Shown here one piece after another: positions 44,460 through 52,321 of a stretch of DNA of 64,000 bases. Every line of letters begins with the position of its first letter. Within the stretch, counting starts at the first letter, position 1. The notes below the pieces were generated by a model. The model did not search any database. It had not been told where the DNA came from and saw nothing but the letters and a program-made list of their open reading frames with translations. The position numbers and the translations under genes are program-made. The DNA is from Fibrobacter sp. UBA4297 (GTDB taxonomy: Bacteria > Fibrobacterota > Fibrobacteria > Fibrobacterales > Fibrobacteraceae). Location of the stretch: contig NZ_DGUZ01000017.1 in the NCBI RefSeq assembly GCF_002394865.1, positions 310,001 through 374,000 on the forward strand. The letters run 5' to 3'.

Positions 44460-46327
44460 AAAAGAATAATCTGATGCAAAATATATTTGCCATGAGCCTT
44501 GCTTGCGCAACGGTTCTTTCGGGGATTACGCTACTTGCGGGGTGTTCCGGCTTTACCGAGGACACGAATACATCATCGAATGATGATGGCGGAATCATTG
44601 ATGTGCAAACGGCTTTTGCTTCTGCTCGTGTGACGGGAATGGGCAAGGCTCATGTTGATGAATCCAAGGATTCTGTAACATTTGTAACTGAAGTTTTCGG
44701 TGGCTGCATTAAGCGTAATGGAACGATTTTCTATAATCCAGACTATTATTCTGCAGATACAAATCGCTTGGCCTATAATTTCCGTAATGATACTTTACAG
44801 CTTTCTTCTATTTACGAAGATAAAAATACAAAAGAGCTTGAGACTGTTCAGTTCGTGGGCGGAACCTCTGGCGTGTTGGATGGCACTTGGCGTTCGCAAC
44901 CGTGCTTTTATCTTGATGGAGTTCATTACTGTAATAACGATGCTTATGAAAAGTTTATTAAAATCGATGGAGACAACGTAGAATTCCGTGCCGGTGATGT
45001 GCCGAACTATGATTATATGAACACGAATTTTGTGTGTGATATATTCCGGTTCTTGAACGGTAAAAGCTCCATTTCGTTTGACGATGTTTTCTATTCAAGG
45101 TCTGCCAATAGTCCTGAAGAATATGGAATTACTGTCCTAGAAAAAACGAATAAGAGCATGAAGTTTACGCATGAAGGTCGCACATTTGATTTGAAATTAG
45201 ATTTTGTCCGCTATAGCGATACCGTGGCGGTGACGCTTTCGTCTAATGGAACGACATGCGTTGGCAATTATAGCAGGAAGAAAAACGTCCCGCCTGAATT
45301 ATGCCGCGAAGAAAATGCACCTTATATGGAATTTAACGCAGAAAATTGGGATTCAGATGCGCATGCGTCGCAATATAAAAAGGATAATCGTCCTGAATTT
45401 GAAAAATGCGTCAAGGGGATTCTTGAAAGCGAGATAAAGACATCTACAAGTGCGGACTCTGGAAATGTTGATGTGCTGGCTGGTTTTGCATCGGCTCGTA
45501 TGGTGTATTCCGGTAAAGCTCTTGTTAATGAAACTCAAGACTCGTTAACGTTTGTTGATGAACAAGTGGGTGGATGCCTCAAGAAAGGCGAATCATTTAT
45601 GTATGACCCTGATTTCTATTACGGTGATTCAAATACGTATGCCTATGGCTTCCGCGGCGATACTTTGGCGCTTACACGGCCGGCGGTACTCTATGCAGAT
45701 GGTAATGACGGTTTTGAATCGACAGAGACGATATTCCTTGTTGGAGGATCGTCTGGAAAGCTTGATGGAATCTGGAAAATTTTGCCGTGCAGACTGATTG
45801 ATGCTAAAGGTGAAATGGGTTGCCTGAATGATGCCGATGAGGATTTTGTAAAAATAGATAATGGAAAAACGGAGTTCTATATTGCAGAGCTCGCGGACTA
45901 TGATTACATGAAATCCGTTTTTGTCGAAGAATTATTCATGTTCTTGGACAGTCAAAACTCCATTCAGATTGAAACCCCATTTTATGAAGGTCGGAATGTT
46001 GAATCTTTAGCTGAAGATTATGGAATTACAGTGCAAGAAAAAACGAATAGGAGTATGAAGTTTACTTATGAGGGACACTCTTTTGATTTGAAATTGAATT
46101 ATGCGAAAATAAAGGATAGTGTGTCTGTAACATTGACATCGGGTAATGTTGTTTGCAATGCATATAACCGTGAAATTCCAAATATTACGCAAGAACTGTG
46201 CAGTGAAGAAAATGCTCCCTATCTAAAAGAAATGGAATCGGGAGCGTACGAGATTAGAAAGCGTAATGACACTGAATTCGAGGATTGCATTAACGGCATT
46301 CTCGGTCGCGAAAGAAAATCTTATTAA
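44456..46327 (+). CDS. lipoprotein made of two tandem homologous halves
   Basis: This 623-residue protein has a lipoprotein signal with lipobox LAGC (around residue 29). The body is two similar copies of about 285 residues (roughly 45-335 and 340-620). Each copy runs in the order FASAR, GGC-K, DPDFYY-like, VGG-SG-LDG-W, YDYM, EYGITV-EKTN-SMKFT and EENAPY. Paired cysteines recur in the same places. No known domain is recognised. It is likely exposed on a membrane surface and co-translated with the upstream regulator. The second copy is as intact as the first, so this is an old, maintained duplication. Confidence 0.75.
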   Translation: MKKNNLMQNIFAMSLACATVLSGITLLAGCSGFTEDTNTSSNDDGGIIDVQTAFASARVTGMGKAHVDESKDSVTFVTEVFGGCIKRNGTIFYNPDYYSADTNRLAYNFRNDTLQLSSIYEDKNTKELETVQFVGGTSGVLDGTWRSQPCFYLDGVHYCNNDAYEKFIKIDGDNVEFRAGDVPNYDYMNTNFVCDIFRFLNGKSSISFDDVFYSRSANSPEEYGITVLEKTNKSMKFTHEGRTFDLKLDFVRYSDTVAVTLSSNGTTCVGNYSRKKNVPPELCREENAPYMEFNAENWDSDAHASQYKKDNRPEFEKCVKGILESEIKTSTSADSGNVDVLAGFASARMVYSGKALVNETQDSLTFVDEQVGGCLKKGESFMYDPDFYYGDSNTYAYGFRGDTLALTRPAVLYADGNDGFESTETIFLVGGSSGKLDGIWKILPCRLIDAKGEMGCLNDADEDFVKIDNGKTEFYIAELADYDYMKSVFVEELFMFLDSQNSIQIETPFYEGRNVESLAEDYGITVQEKTNRSMKFTYEGHSFDLKLNYAKIKDSVSVTLTSGNVVCNAYNREIPNITQELCSEENAPYLKEMESGAYEIRKRNDTEFEDCINGILGRERKSY

Positions 46328-46390
46328 TTGTTGCCGGTGCAGTTGCATCGGCTATTGGTTCTAAACAATCGCATGCTCACTACGAATTCT

Positions 46391-46418
46391 CTAACCACTG
46401 TTTACTAATCACTAACCA
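46391..46418. repeat. heptad-period repeat, locus 8
   Basis: Four units (CTAACCA, CTGTTTA, CTAATCA, CTAACCA) lie between two convergent genes. No TAG arm is evident on the left. Confidence 0.65.
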
Positions 46419-46448
46419 CTGCGGCAAAGCCGCTCTCTTTCGTCTAAT

Positions 46449-47417
46449 CTACACCGGCGTTTTGCTTTTTTCCCCGGCGATTTCTCGAACGAGTTTCGGT
46501 ACGAGGTAGCCGGGGAGTTTTGTGCGTATTTGCGCGATGAGTTCGCGGGCGCGTTCGTCGCTGACTTCAAAATGGGCGACGCCCTTCGCATGGTCGAGCT
46601 GGTGAAGGTAGTAGGGGAGGACTCCTTGCGTAAACAGCTTGCGGCACAGGCGTTCGAGCGTTTCTGCGTCATCGTTCACGCCTTTCAAAAGAACGCTCTG
46701 GTTCAAGAGTGTCCAACCGCTGAATTTAAGTTGTGCGAAAACGGCGGCGGATTCTTCGTCTAGTTCGTCGGGGTGGTTCACGTGCACCACGAGCACACAA
46801 TTGAATCGTGCGGGGAGTTCACGCAAAAGTTCAAAATGCTGCATCACGAGGTCCGGTCTCATGATCGGGAGTCTCGTGTGGATGCGGAGCGTCGTCACGG
46901 ACGGGTGGAATGCAATTGCTTCCACGAGGTCGCGGAACGGTCCCGGGCCAAGCGTGAGCGGGTCTCCGCCTGAGAGTATGACTTCCCAGATGCTCGTATG
47001 GACGTCGAGCCAGTTCGAAACTTCTCTCGCGATATTCTGTGTGTCCTGGAAGGGGTAGTTGCGTCTGAAGCAGAAACGGCAGCGCACACCGCAGGCAGAA
47101 GTCGAAACGATGAGAGCGCGGTTCTCGTACTTTTGCAAGATGCATTCGGACTTGCCGGCGGGGAGGTCGCCCACAGGGTCATCGACAAAGCCGGGGGCTT
47201 CCTTGAGTTCGGCCTTGCTCGGTAGAACCTCGCGTAGCAGTTTGACGGGCTCGGCCGAATTCTTGATGAGGTCGGCGTAGTGCTTGGAACAGTTGAATGC
47301 GAACGTGGGCTCTTGGTCGAGGTTTGCGCGCATTTCGCTTGTCAAACCGGTAAAATCATTGCCCAAATAGTCTAAAAATTCAGAAATATGCGTGAAGATT
47401 TTAACAGAATTGTCCAT
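46449..47417 (-). CDS. epmB: KamA-family radical SAM protein, EpmB-type EF-P modification enzyme
   Basis: This 322-residue protein has the radical-SAM cluster motif CGVRCRFCFRR and the lysine-2,3-aminomutase features SGGDPL and HTRLP. EpmB converts alpha-lysine to beta-lysine, which EpmA then attaches to elongation factor P. It is divergent from the efp gene at 47459, only 41 bases away, which strongly supports this role over a catabolic aminomutase. ATG at 47417 was chosen; a TTG ten codons upstream is less likely. No epmA gene is in the window. Confidence 0.85.
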   Translation of the reverse strand: MDNSVKIFTHISEFLDYLGNDFTGLTSEMRANLDQEPTFAFNCSKHYADLIKNSAEPVKLLREVLPSKAELKEAPGFVDDPVGDLPAGKSECILQKYENRALIVSTSACGVRCRFCFRRNYPFQDTQNIAREVSNWLDVHTSIWEVILSGGDPLTLGPGPFRDLVEAIAFHPSVTTLRIHTRLPIMRPDLVMQHFELLRELPARFNCVLVVHVNHPDELDEESAAVFAQLKFSGWTLLNQSVLLKGVNDDAETLERLCRKLFTQGVLPYYLHQLDHAKGVAHFEVSDERARELIAQIRTKLPGYLVPKLVREIAGEKSKTPV

Positions 47418-47458
47418 TATATTGCTAAATTTAGAATCAAAAACCAAAAGAGGATAAT

Positions 47459-48043
47459 ATGGGTACTGTAAGCACCAACGAATTCCGTAAAAAATTGAAA
47501 ATCATGGTTGATGGTCAGCCGTATGAAATCATCGAAAACCAGTTTGTGAAGCCGGGTAAGGGTCAGGCTTTTAACCGCGTTCGTATCAAGAACTTGGTGA
47601 CTGGCCGTACTCTCGAACGCACCTGGAAGAGCGGTGATACGGTGGAAGAAGCTGATGTGACCTACACCGAAATGACCTACCTCTACAACGACGGTTCTAC
47701 TTGGTATTTCCTCAACAGTGAAACTCAGGAAACTGAAGAAATCTCCAAGGAAGCTCTCAATGGTTGCGAAGTCTGGCTCCTCGATGGCGCTACTGTAGAA
47801 GTGACCTGGTGGAAGGACCCGAAGTCCGGCGCTACGCTTCCTATCGAAGTGATTCCGCCTACCTTCGTTGACTTGATGATCGTTGACGCTCCTCCGGCAG
47901 TTCAGGGCAACACCAGCGGTAACGTGATGCGTGAAGCCACTCTCGAAACTGGCGCTAAGGTGATGATTCCGCTCTTCATCGAAAACAACACCAAGATTCG
48001 CGTGGATACCCGCGACGGTTCTTACCTCGAAAGAGCAAAGTAA
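47459..48043 (+). CDS. efp: elongation factor P
   Basis: This 194-residue factor relieves ribosomes stalled at polyproline stretches. Its KOW-like first domain carries the loop VKPGKGQAFNRVR with Lys34, the residue that receives beta-lysine in EpmA/EpmB organisms. The OB domains and the C-terminal DTRDGSYLERAK complete a normal length. An AAGAGG site precedes the ATG. The divergent epmB gene shares the intergenic region. The loop is of the gammaproteobacterial type rather than the arginine type. Confidence 0.95.
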   Translation: MGTVSTNEFRKKLKIMVDGQPYEIIENQFVKPGKGQAFNRVRIKNLVTGRTLERTWKSGDTVEEADVTYTEMTYLYNDGSTWYFLNSETQETEEISKEALNGCEVWLLDGATVEVTWWKDPKSGATLPIEVIPPTFVDLMIVDAPPAVQGNTSGNVMREATLETGAKVMIPLFIENNTKIRVDTRDGSYLERAK

Positions 48044-48047
48044 TCTT

Positions 48048-48079
48048 GTCATCCTGGAGCGCGTAGCGCGATAGGATCC
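48048..48079. repeat. palindromic GTCATCCTGGAG...GATAGGATCC repeat
   Basis: Inner arms CGCG-TAG-CGCG. The same outer wording as at 13694 and 57060. Confidence 0.6.
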
Positions 48080-48087
48080 ATACAAAT

Positions 48088-48114
48088 AAGCCTCGTCCTT
48101 GCGACGGGGCTTTT
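48088..48114 (+). terminator. rho-independent terminator after efp
   Basis: AAGCCTCGTC and GACGGGGCTT pair over ten positions around CTTGC, followed by T residues. Confidence 0.8.
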
Positions 48115-48228
48115 GTTGTACTGCGGTGAGGTCGCATTGACAAACTGTCTATAAAATAACAGCTCTTCAAATGAGCTTTTTTCTCGTTTCTGTATAATTT
48201 ATAGTTGTTGTTTAACCGAAAGGGATAT

Positions 48229-49803
48229 ATGGGAATGTTTGATAAGCTTTCTGGTTTTGCGTCCGTGGCGTGTTTTGCTGCGGGCTTCCTTGCGTTCGGA
48301 ACTGCGCCTGCAACTGCCGCTCCGGACCCCAATTTCCACATTTACATTGCGTACGGCCAGTCCAACATGGGCGGCACTGCTGATGCCCAGAGCGCGGACA
48401 AGGTTGAAAATTCGCGCTTCAAGATTTTCGCGACGCAGAAGTGCTCGGGCAAGGGCCGCAACTCGCTAGGCGATGTTTACCCGGCGGTGCCCTCGCTCTT
48501 TAACTGTGGCAACACGATTTCTGTGGCGGACTGGTTTGGCCGTACGATGGCCGACAGCATGCCTGACGTGACGATCGGAATTATCCCGGTTGCAGTGGGT
48601 GGCGCAAGCATCAAGCTTTTTGACCAGGACCAATACAAGAGTTACCTCTCGACCGCAGAAACCTGGCTCCAAAACTATGCGAAAGAATATGCAAGCGACG
48701 GAAACGTGACGAAGACGATTATCGATATCGCTAAAAAGGCGCAGGAAAAGGGCGTTATCAAGGGCATCATCTTCCACCAGGGCGAAACGGATGGCGGCTA
48801 CTCGGACTGGCCGAAAATTGTGAAGAAAACTCGCGACGATATTCTCAAGGCGCTCAACTTGAGCTCCGATACGGTGCCGTTCGTGGCAGGCGAACTCTTG
48901 CGTGAAGGCTGCTGCTATTCCGACCGCGTGTCGAAACTCCCGAACACGATGGACAACACCTATTACGCCTCGTCCGAGAACTTGAAGGGCAATGGCGTGG
49001 ATCGATTCCATTTCAATCACGATGCCTACGTAGAATTCGGCAAGCGCTATGCGGCGCAGATGCTCAAGGCGGTGAACCGCAAGCCTGTGGAACCTGTTCC
49101 GCAGAAGCCGTTTGGTAAGGTGGATGGCGATAGCGTTGTTGCTGGCGAACCGGCGAAAATCCCTGGGAAAATCGAAGTTGAAAATTACGACATCAATGGT
49201 GTCGGTAGTGGTAATAGTTCTTATTCCGATAAAGATTCCGAAAACAAGGGTGCTGCATACCGCAAGGACGGTGTCGATATTTATAAGGGTGGAGACAATT
49301 ACGCTATCGGTTATACTGAAGAAGGCGAATGGCTGGAATACACCGTGAATGTGGAGCGTGACGGCAAGTTCTACATTTCTGCGAATGTGGCTTCTGGAAC
49401 AGAATCGTCTAGCTTCAGCCTGCTCCTGGATGATAAGGAAATTGTCCCTTCAACGAAGGTTCCAAAAACGGGCGATGAGTGGGACGTCTATGAATGGCTG
49501 GAATTAGGTCAGGTGAAATTCACTAAGGGCGAGCACGTGTTGAAGCTTTTGATTACAGGCAATTACGTGAACATTGACTGGATTGAAGTTGAAGATCGGT
49601 CGCTTGTCGTTCGCCCGAAATTTGAGGCGTCCTCGGGCTCACAAATTTACGATGTGTTCGATATGCTCGGTTCACATGTGGGCCGTGTCGAGGCAACGAC
49701 AGCAAAAGATGTTTCGCAGAAAGTACGTACTCTCGTGAAGCCCAAAGGCGCGTACCTTGTGAAGTCTCGTAACAGCTCCGCGACCATCCGCGTGACGAAA
49801 TAA
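48229..49803 (+). CDS. secreted CE6-type acetyl esterase with CBM6 and sorting-like tail
   Basis: This roughly 524-residue protein has a signal peptide (ends PATAAP). An SGNH-fold esterase domain follows at about residues 35-285, with the nucleophile in YGQSNMGG and the FHQGETDGG block, as in family CE6 acetylxylan esterases. A CBM6-like domain lies at about 310-450 (GKIEVENYD, then EEGEWLEYTVNV and VNIDWIEVE). The last 65 residues (YDVFDMLGSHVGRVEA, then GAYLVKS) look like a type-IX-style sorting domain. It would remove acetyl groups from xylan. ATG at 48229 follows an AAAGGGA site; a start 24 bases upstream is less likely. Confidence 0.82.
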   Translation: MGMFDKLSGFASVACFAAGFLAFGTAPATAAPDPNFHIYIAYGQSNMGGTADAQSADKVENSRFKIFATQKCSGKGRNSLGDVYPAVPSLFNCGNTISVADWFGRTMADSMPDVTIGIIPVAVGGASIKLFDQDQYKSYLSTAETWLQNYAKEYASDGNVTKTIIDIAKKAQEKGVIKGIIFHQGETDGGYSDWPKIVKKTRDDILKALNLSSDTVPFVAGELLREGCCYSDRVSKLPNTMDNTYYASSENLKGNGVDRFHFNHDAYVEFGKRYAAQMLKAVNRKPVEPVPQKPFGKVDGDSVVAGEPAKIPGKIEVENYDINGVGSGNSSYSDKDSENKGAAYRKDGVDIYKGGDNYAIGYTEEGEWLEYTVNVERDGKFYISANVASGTESSSFSLLLDDKEIVPSTKVPKTGDEWDVYEWLELGQVKFTKGEHVLKLLITGNYVNIDWIEVEDRSLVVRPKFEASSGSQIYDVFDMLGSHVGRVEATTAKDVSQKVRTLVKPKGAYLVKSRNSSATIRVTK

Positions 49804-49804
49804 C

Positions 49805-49832
49805 CTGTCTACTTCCTACTGTCTACTTCCTA
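49805..49832. repeat. heptad-period repeat, locus 9
   Basis: CTGTCTA, CTTCCTA, CTGTCTA, CTTCCTA start one base after the esterase stop codon and run into the end of the convergent gene. Confidence 0.75.
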
Positions 49833-50799
49833 CTGCGTTGCGGAATACTTCCGCGACGCGGTCCGGGTTATCGCTTTTAAGCCAACTTAACGTTTCGGTA
49901 CCGCGGTAGCTCCAGGCGAAAATGTTCTTGATGCCTGCAGCACGGCTTTCAGCGACAGCGATGGCGAGGTCATTTTCGCGGCCCGCTTCAATTTGGTACG
50001 CCTTGACCCACATCTGTACGGATTTCCCGTAGCGGGTTGCGACTTCGACGAGCTTGTTTGCTGTTTCGCGGTATTTTTCATGGACCCATTCTTCGCTTGC
50101 TCCGCGCTCCCAGTACGGATCGCTTGCGATTTCATCAACGGCATCGAGGCACGCGACACGGCTCCAGTCGTCGAGCCCCGCCGGGAACCACGGCGGCAGC
50201 ATGCAAACGCAGTTGCGTTTGCCGCGCGCTTTAACATCTTGAGTCATCTCGTCCAAAAATTCAATGAGGCTTTCTTCGCGGAACAGCTTTACGTCGTCTG
50301 TAAGTTCCGCGGGCATCTCGTAACCAAACTTTGTACGGAATTTTTCGCGACATTTTTCGCAACGGCAACTCCAGTTGCTGAGCCCGCCTTTTTCAAAATA
50401 AAAATGCGGCTCGTCCCAAAAAATGGTAGAGACTTTCGTATCGCAGACGGTTGCAATCCACTTGTGCATATAGGCGCGGAACTCCGGGTGGTTCGGGCAG
50501 GCGGCCACTTTCGGTTTCCCGTCTATGGCAACCTGGCACATGTCGTGATTGCGTGCTGTGAGTTCCGAATAAGCTTCACCGCCAAACACGCGACCAATTC
50601 CCCACGGATTCACATAAACGCTGAGTCCCATCGCGGCAGAATCGTTCACGATCTGCTTCATGGAGTCGTAATAGTATTGCAGGTCCTCTTCGCTCCAAGT
50701 ATGGAGCACTGCATTGTAGCCTGCTTCTTTTATCTGTACAAGGTCTATGTGTGCAAGCTTCGGAGAGCGCACACCAAAGTAGCTAACGCCTTTAATCAC
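49816..50799 (-). CDS. glycoside-hydrolase-like TIM-barrel protein
   Basis: This 327-residue protein looks like a TIM barrel of the putative glycoside hydrolase type. Its marks are GVSYFGVR at the start, VYVNPWGIGRVFGGE, STIFWDEPHFYFE with likely acidic catalytic residues, and KNIFAWSYRGTE near the end. A CRCEKCREKF segment could bind zinc or iron. There is no signal peptide, so it should act in the cytoplasm on imported sugars. The start is GTG at 50799, 15 bases after the upstream gene on the same strand. The substrate is unknown. Confidence 0.6.
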   Translation of the reverse strand: MIKGVSYFGVRSPKLAHIDLVQIKEAGYNAVLHTWSEEDLQYYYDSMKQIVNDSAAMGLSVYVNPWGIGRVFGGEAYSELTARNHDMCQVAIDGKPKVAACPNHPEFRAYMHKWIATVCDTKVSTIFWDEPHFYFEKGGLSNWSCRCEKCREKFRTKFGYEMPAELTDDVKLFREESLIEFLDEMTQDVKARGKRNCVCMLPPWFPAGLDDWSRVACLDAVDEIASDPYWERGASEEWVHEKYRETANKLVEVATRYGKSVQMWVKAYQIEAGRENDLAIAVAESRAAGIKNIFAWSYRGTETLSWLKSDNPDRVAEVFRNAVGSRQ

Positions 50800-50814
50800 G
50801 GTTGAAAACCTCTG

Positions 50815-51270
50815 TTAGATTCCTCTATAGCTTTTATGTTGGGTCCACTTGGCCCATTGCGGACAACCGTTCTTATGCAGCACGCTTTCGAGAGTTGCGT
50901 ACCATTCTTCTTCGCTCACTGGTCGGCGAATCCAGAATGTGCTATCGTCTCTGGAATCTTCGGGGAGTGGCATATCGTCCGGAATGATTTCGATAATCCA
51001 GGATTCCGGGATACCGTTGTGAAGTTCCTTGCTGAAGGCGAGGTTCTTCTCGGTTGCATGGTCGGCGTGGTCAAAGATGATGAGCGATGGCGACTGGCCG
51101 ATGATGAGTGCCGATTCCAAAAGGCTCTGGGCGCTTTCGATGGAATTGCAAGTATAGAGGGTGGAATCCTCTGCCATGTTGCCATGCTCTAAGAGCCAGC
51201 GGAAGGTCCACTGGTTCAGCTTGTCGAGGCTGCCTGGCGAAGATGGCGTTATGAAAAATATGTGTCCCAC
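50815..51270 (-). CDS. hypothetical protein, possibly a degenerate receiver-like domain
   Basis: This 151-residue protein is not recognised. Its pattern (SLIIFDHADHA in mid-chain, WIIEIIPDDMP, then FWIRRPVSEEEWYATLESVL) resembles the core of a response-regulator receiver domain, with DH in place of the phospho-acceptor block and RP in place of KP. That reading is tentative. The start is GTG at 51270. It is divergent from thiL, with 64 bases between the chosen starts, and lies upstream of the TIM-barrel gene on the same strand. Confidence 0.55.
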   Translation of the reverse strand: MGHIFFITPSSPGSLDKLNQWTFRWLLEHGNMAEDSTLYTCNSIESAQSLLESALIIGQSPSLIIFDHADHATEKNLAFSKELHNGIPESWIIEIIPDDMPLPEDSRDDSTFWIRRPVSEEEWYATLESVLHKNGCPQWAKWTQHKSYRGI

Positions 51271-51334
51271 AGCTAAAGTATAGAAAGTTTATTGTTAAAT
51301 TATGGGGAGAAAAATTGAATTGTCATTGAAAATT

Positions 51335-52321
51335 ATGAATTTCCCTGATCTTGGTGAATTTCGGTTTGTCCGTAAAATATTGGATGGGGTTGCTCCCTTA
51401 AAACATGAACCACCCACGCACCGCGGTTGGCTGTCGGCGGGGGATGACTGCGCCATCTTTGATGGCTGGCTTGCGACCAAGGACCTCTCGGTCGAAAACA
51501 CGCACTTCCGGCTGGACTGGTCGAGTCCGGAACAGGCGGTCGAAAAGCACATTGTGTCCAACGTCTCGGATGTGTCTTCCATGGGCGGTCGGCCCAAGAT
51601 TGCACTGTTCGGACTTTGCGTGAACAAAAATTGGAGCGAAGAAATTCGAAACAGAATTGCAAAGGCTGTTGCGCAAGGCTTTGAGAGAAGAGAAATTACG
51701 TTGATTGGTGGAGATACGGTCTCTGGCGATGTCGGAATGTTTTCGACAACACTCCTTGGCGCGACTGATGGCGAAACTGCGCTCCTCCGCAGTGCCGCAA
51801 AACCGGGGGACCATGTTTTTGTGGCGGGTACGCTCGGCAAATCTGACGCCGGACTTTGGATTTTGATGAACCATCCTGAAGAGGCAAAACGCTTCCCGAG
51901 GCTCGTCGAATACCACTTGGCACCCCAAATTTGTGAGGATGCAGGGGCCCAATTGGTAAAACAGGGGGTGCGTGGCGCCTGTATGGACATTAGCGATGGC
52001 CTTAGTTCCGAAGTAAACCACCTTGCTCTCTCGTCGGGCGTTTCCATTGAAATAGACGAGCAAAAGCTGCCGATTGACCCAGATGTTTTAGAAATGTGCT
52101 CGTATTTTGGCCTTTCCCCTCTCCAATTTGCGCTAAATGGGGGTGAAGAATACGAACTTCTGTTCACTTCTAATCTTACAAAAAGTATATATTTACAAGG
52201 AGCGCCCCAGAAAGGCGCAATCTATGATATCGGTATGGTATCTTGTGGTAGAGGTGTTTATTTGAAAAGGCAAGATGGAGCTAGGGTGCTCTTGAATGCT
52301 CGGGCATGGTCGCATCTATGA
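51335..52321 (+). CDS. thiL: thiamine-monophosphate kinase
   Basis: This roughly 328-residue enzyme phosphorylates thiamine phosphate to thiamine diphosphate. LSAGDDCAIFDGWLATKDLSVENTHF carries the metal-binding aspartates of the PurM/ThiL fold. VSDVSSMGGRP and DISDGLSSEVNHLA are also typical. ATG at 51335 was chosen because family members start close to the LGEFRFVRKI helix. An ATG at 51302 would add 11 basic residues. Neither has a good ribosome site. Its TGA overlaps the start of the pilB-like gene (ATGA). Confidence 0.88.
   Translation: MNFPDLGEFRFVRKILDGVAPLKHEPPTHRGWLSAGDDCAIFDGWLATKDLSVENTHFRLDWSSPEQAVEKHIVSNVSDVSSMGGRPKIALFGLCVNKNWSEEIRNRIAKAVAQGFERREITLIGGDTVSGDVGMFSTTLLGATDGETALLRSAAKPGDHVFVAGTLGKSDAGLWILMNHPEEAKRFPRLVEYHLAPQICEDAGAQLVKQGVRGACMDISDGLSSEVNHLALSSGVSIEIDEQKLPIDPDVLEMCSYFGLSPLQFALNGGEEYELLFTSNLTKSIYLQGAPQKGAIYDIGMVSCGRGVYLKRQDGARVLLNARAWSHL

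Noticed and set aside
51302..51334. Thiamine pyrophosphate riboswitch before thiL
   Set aside because: The gap to the divergent gene is too short and shows none of the conserved THI-box words.
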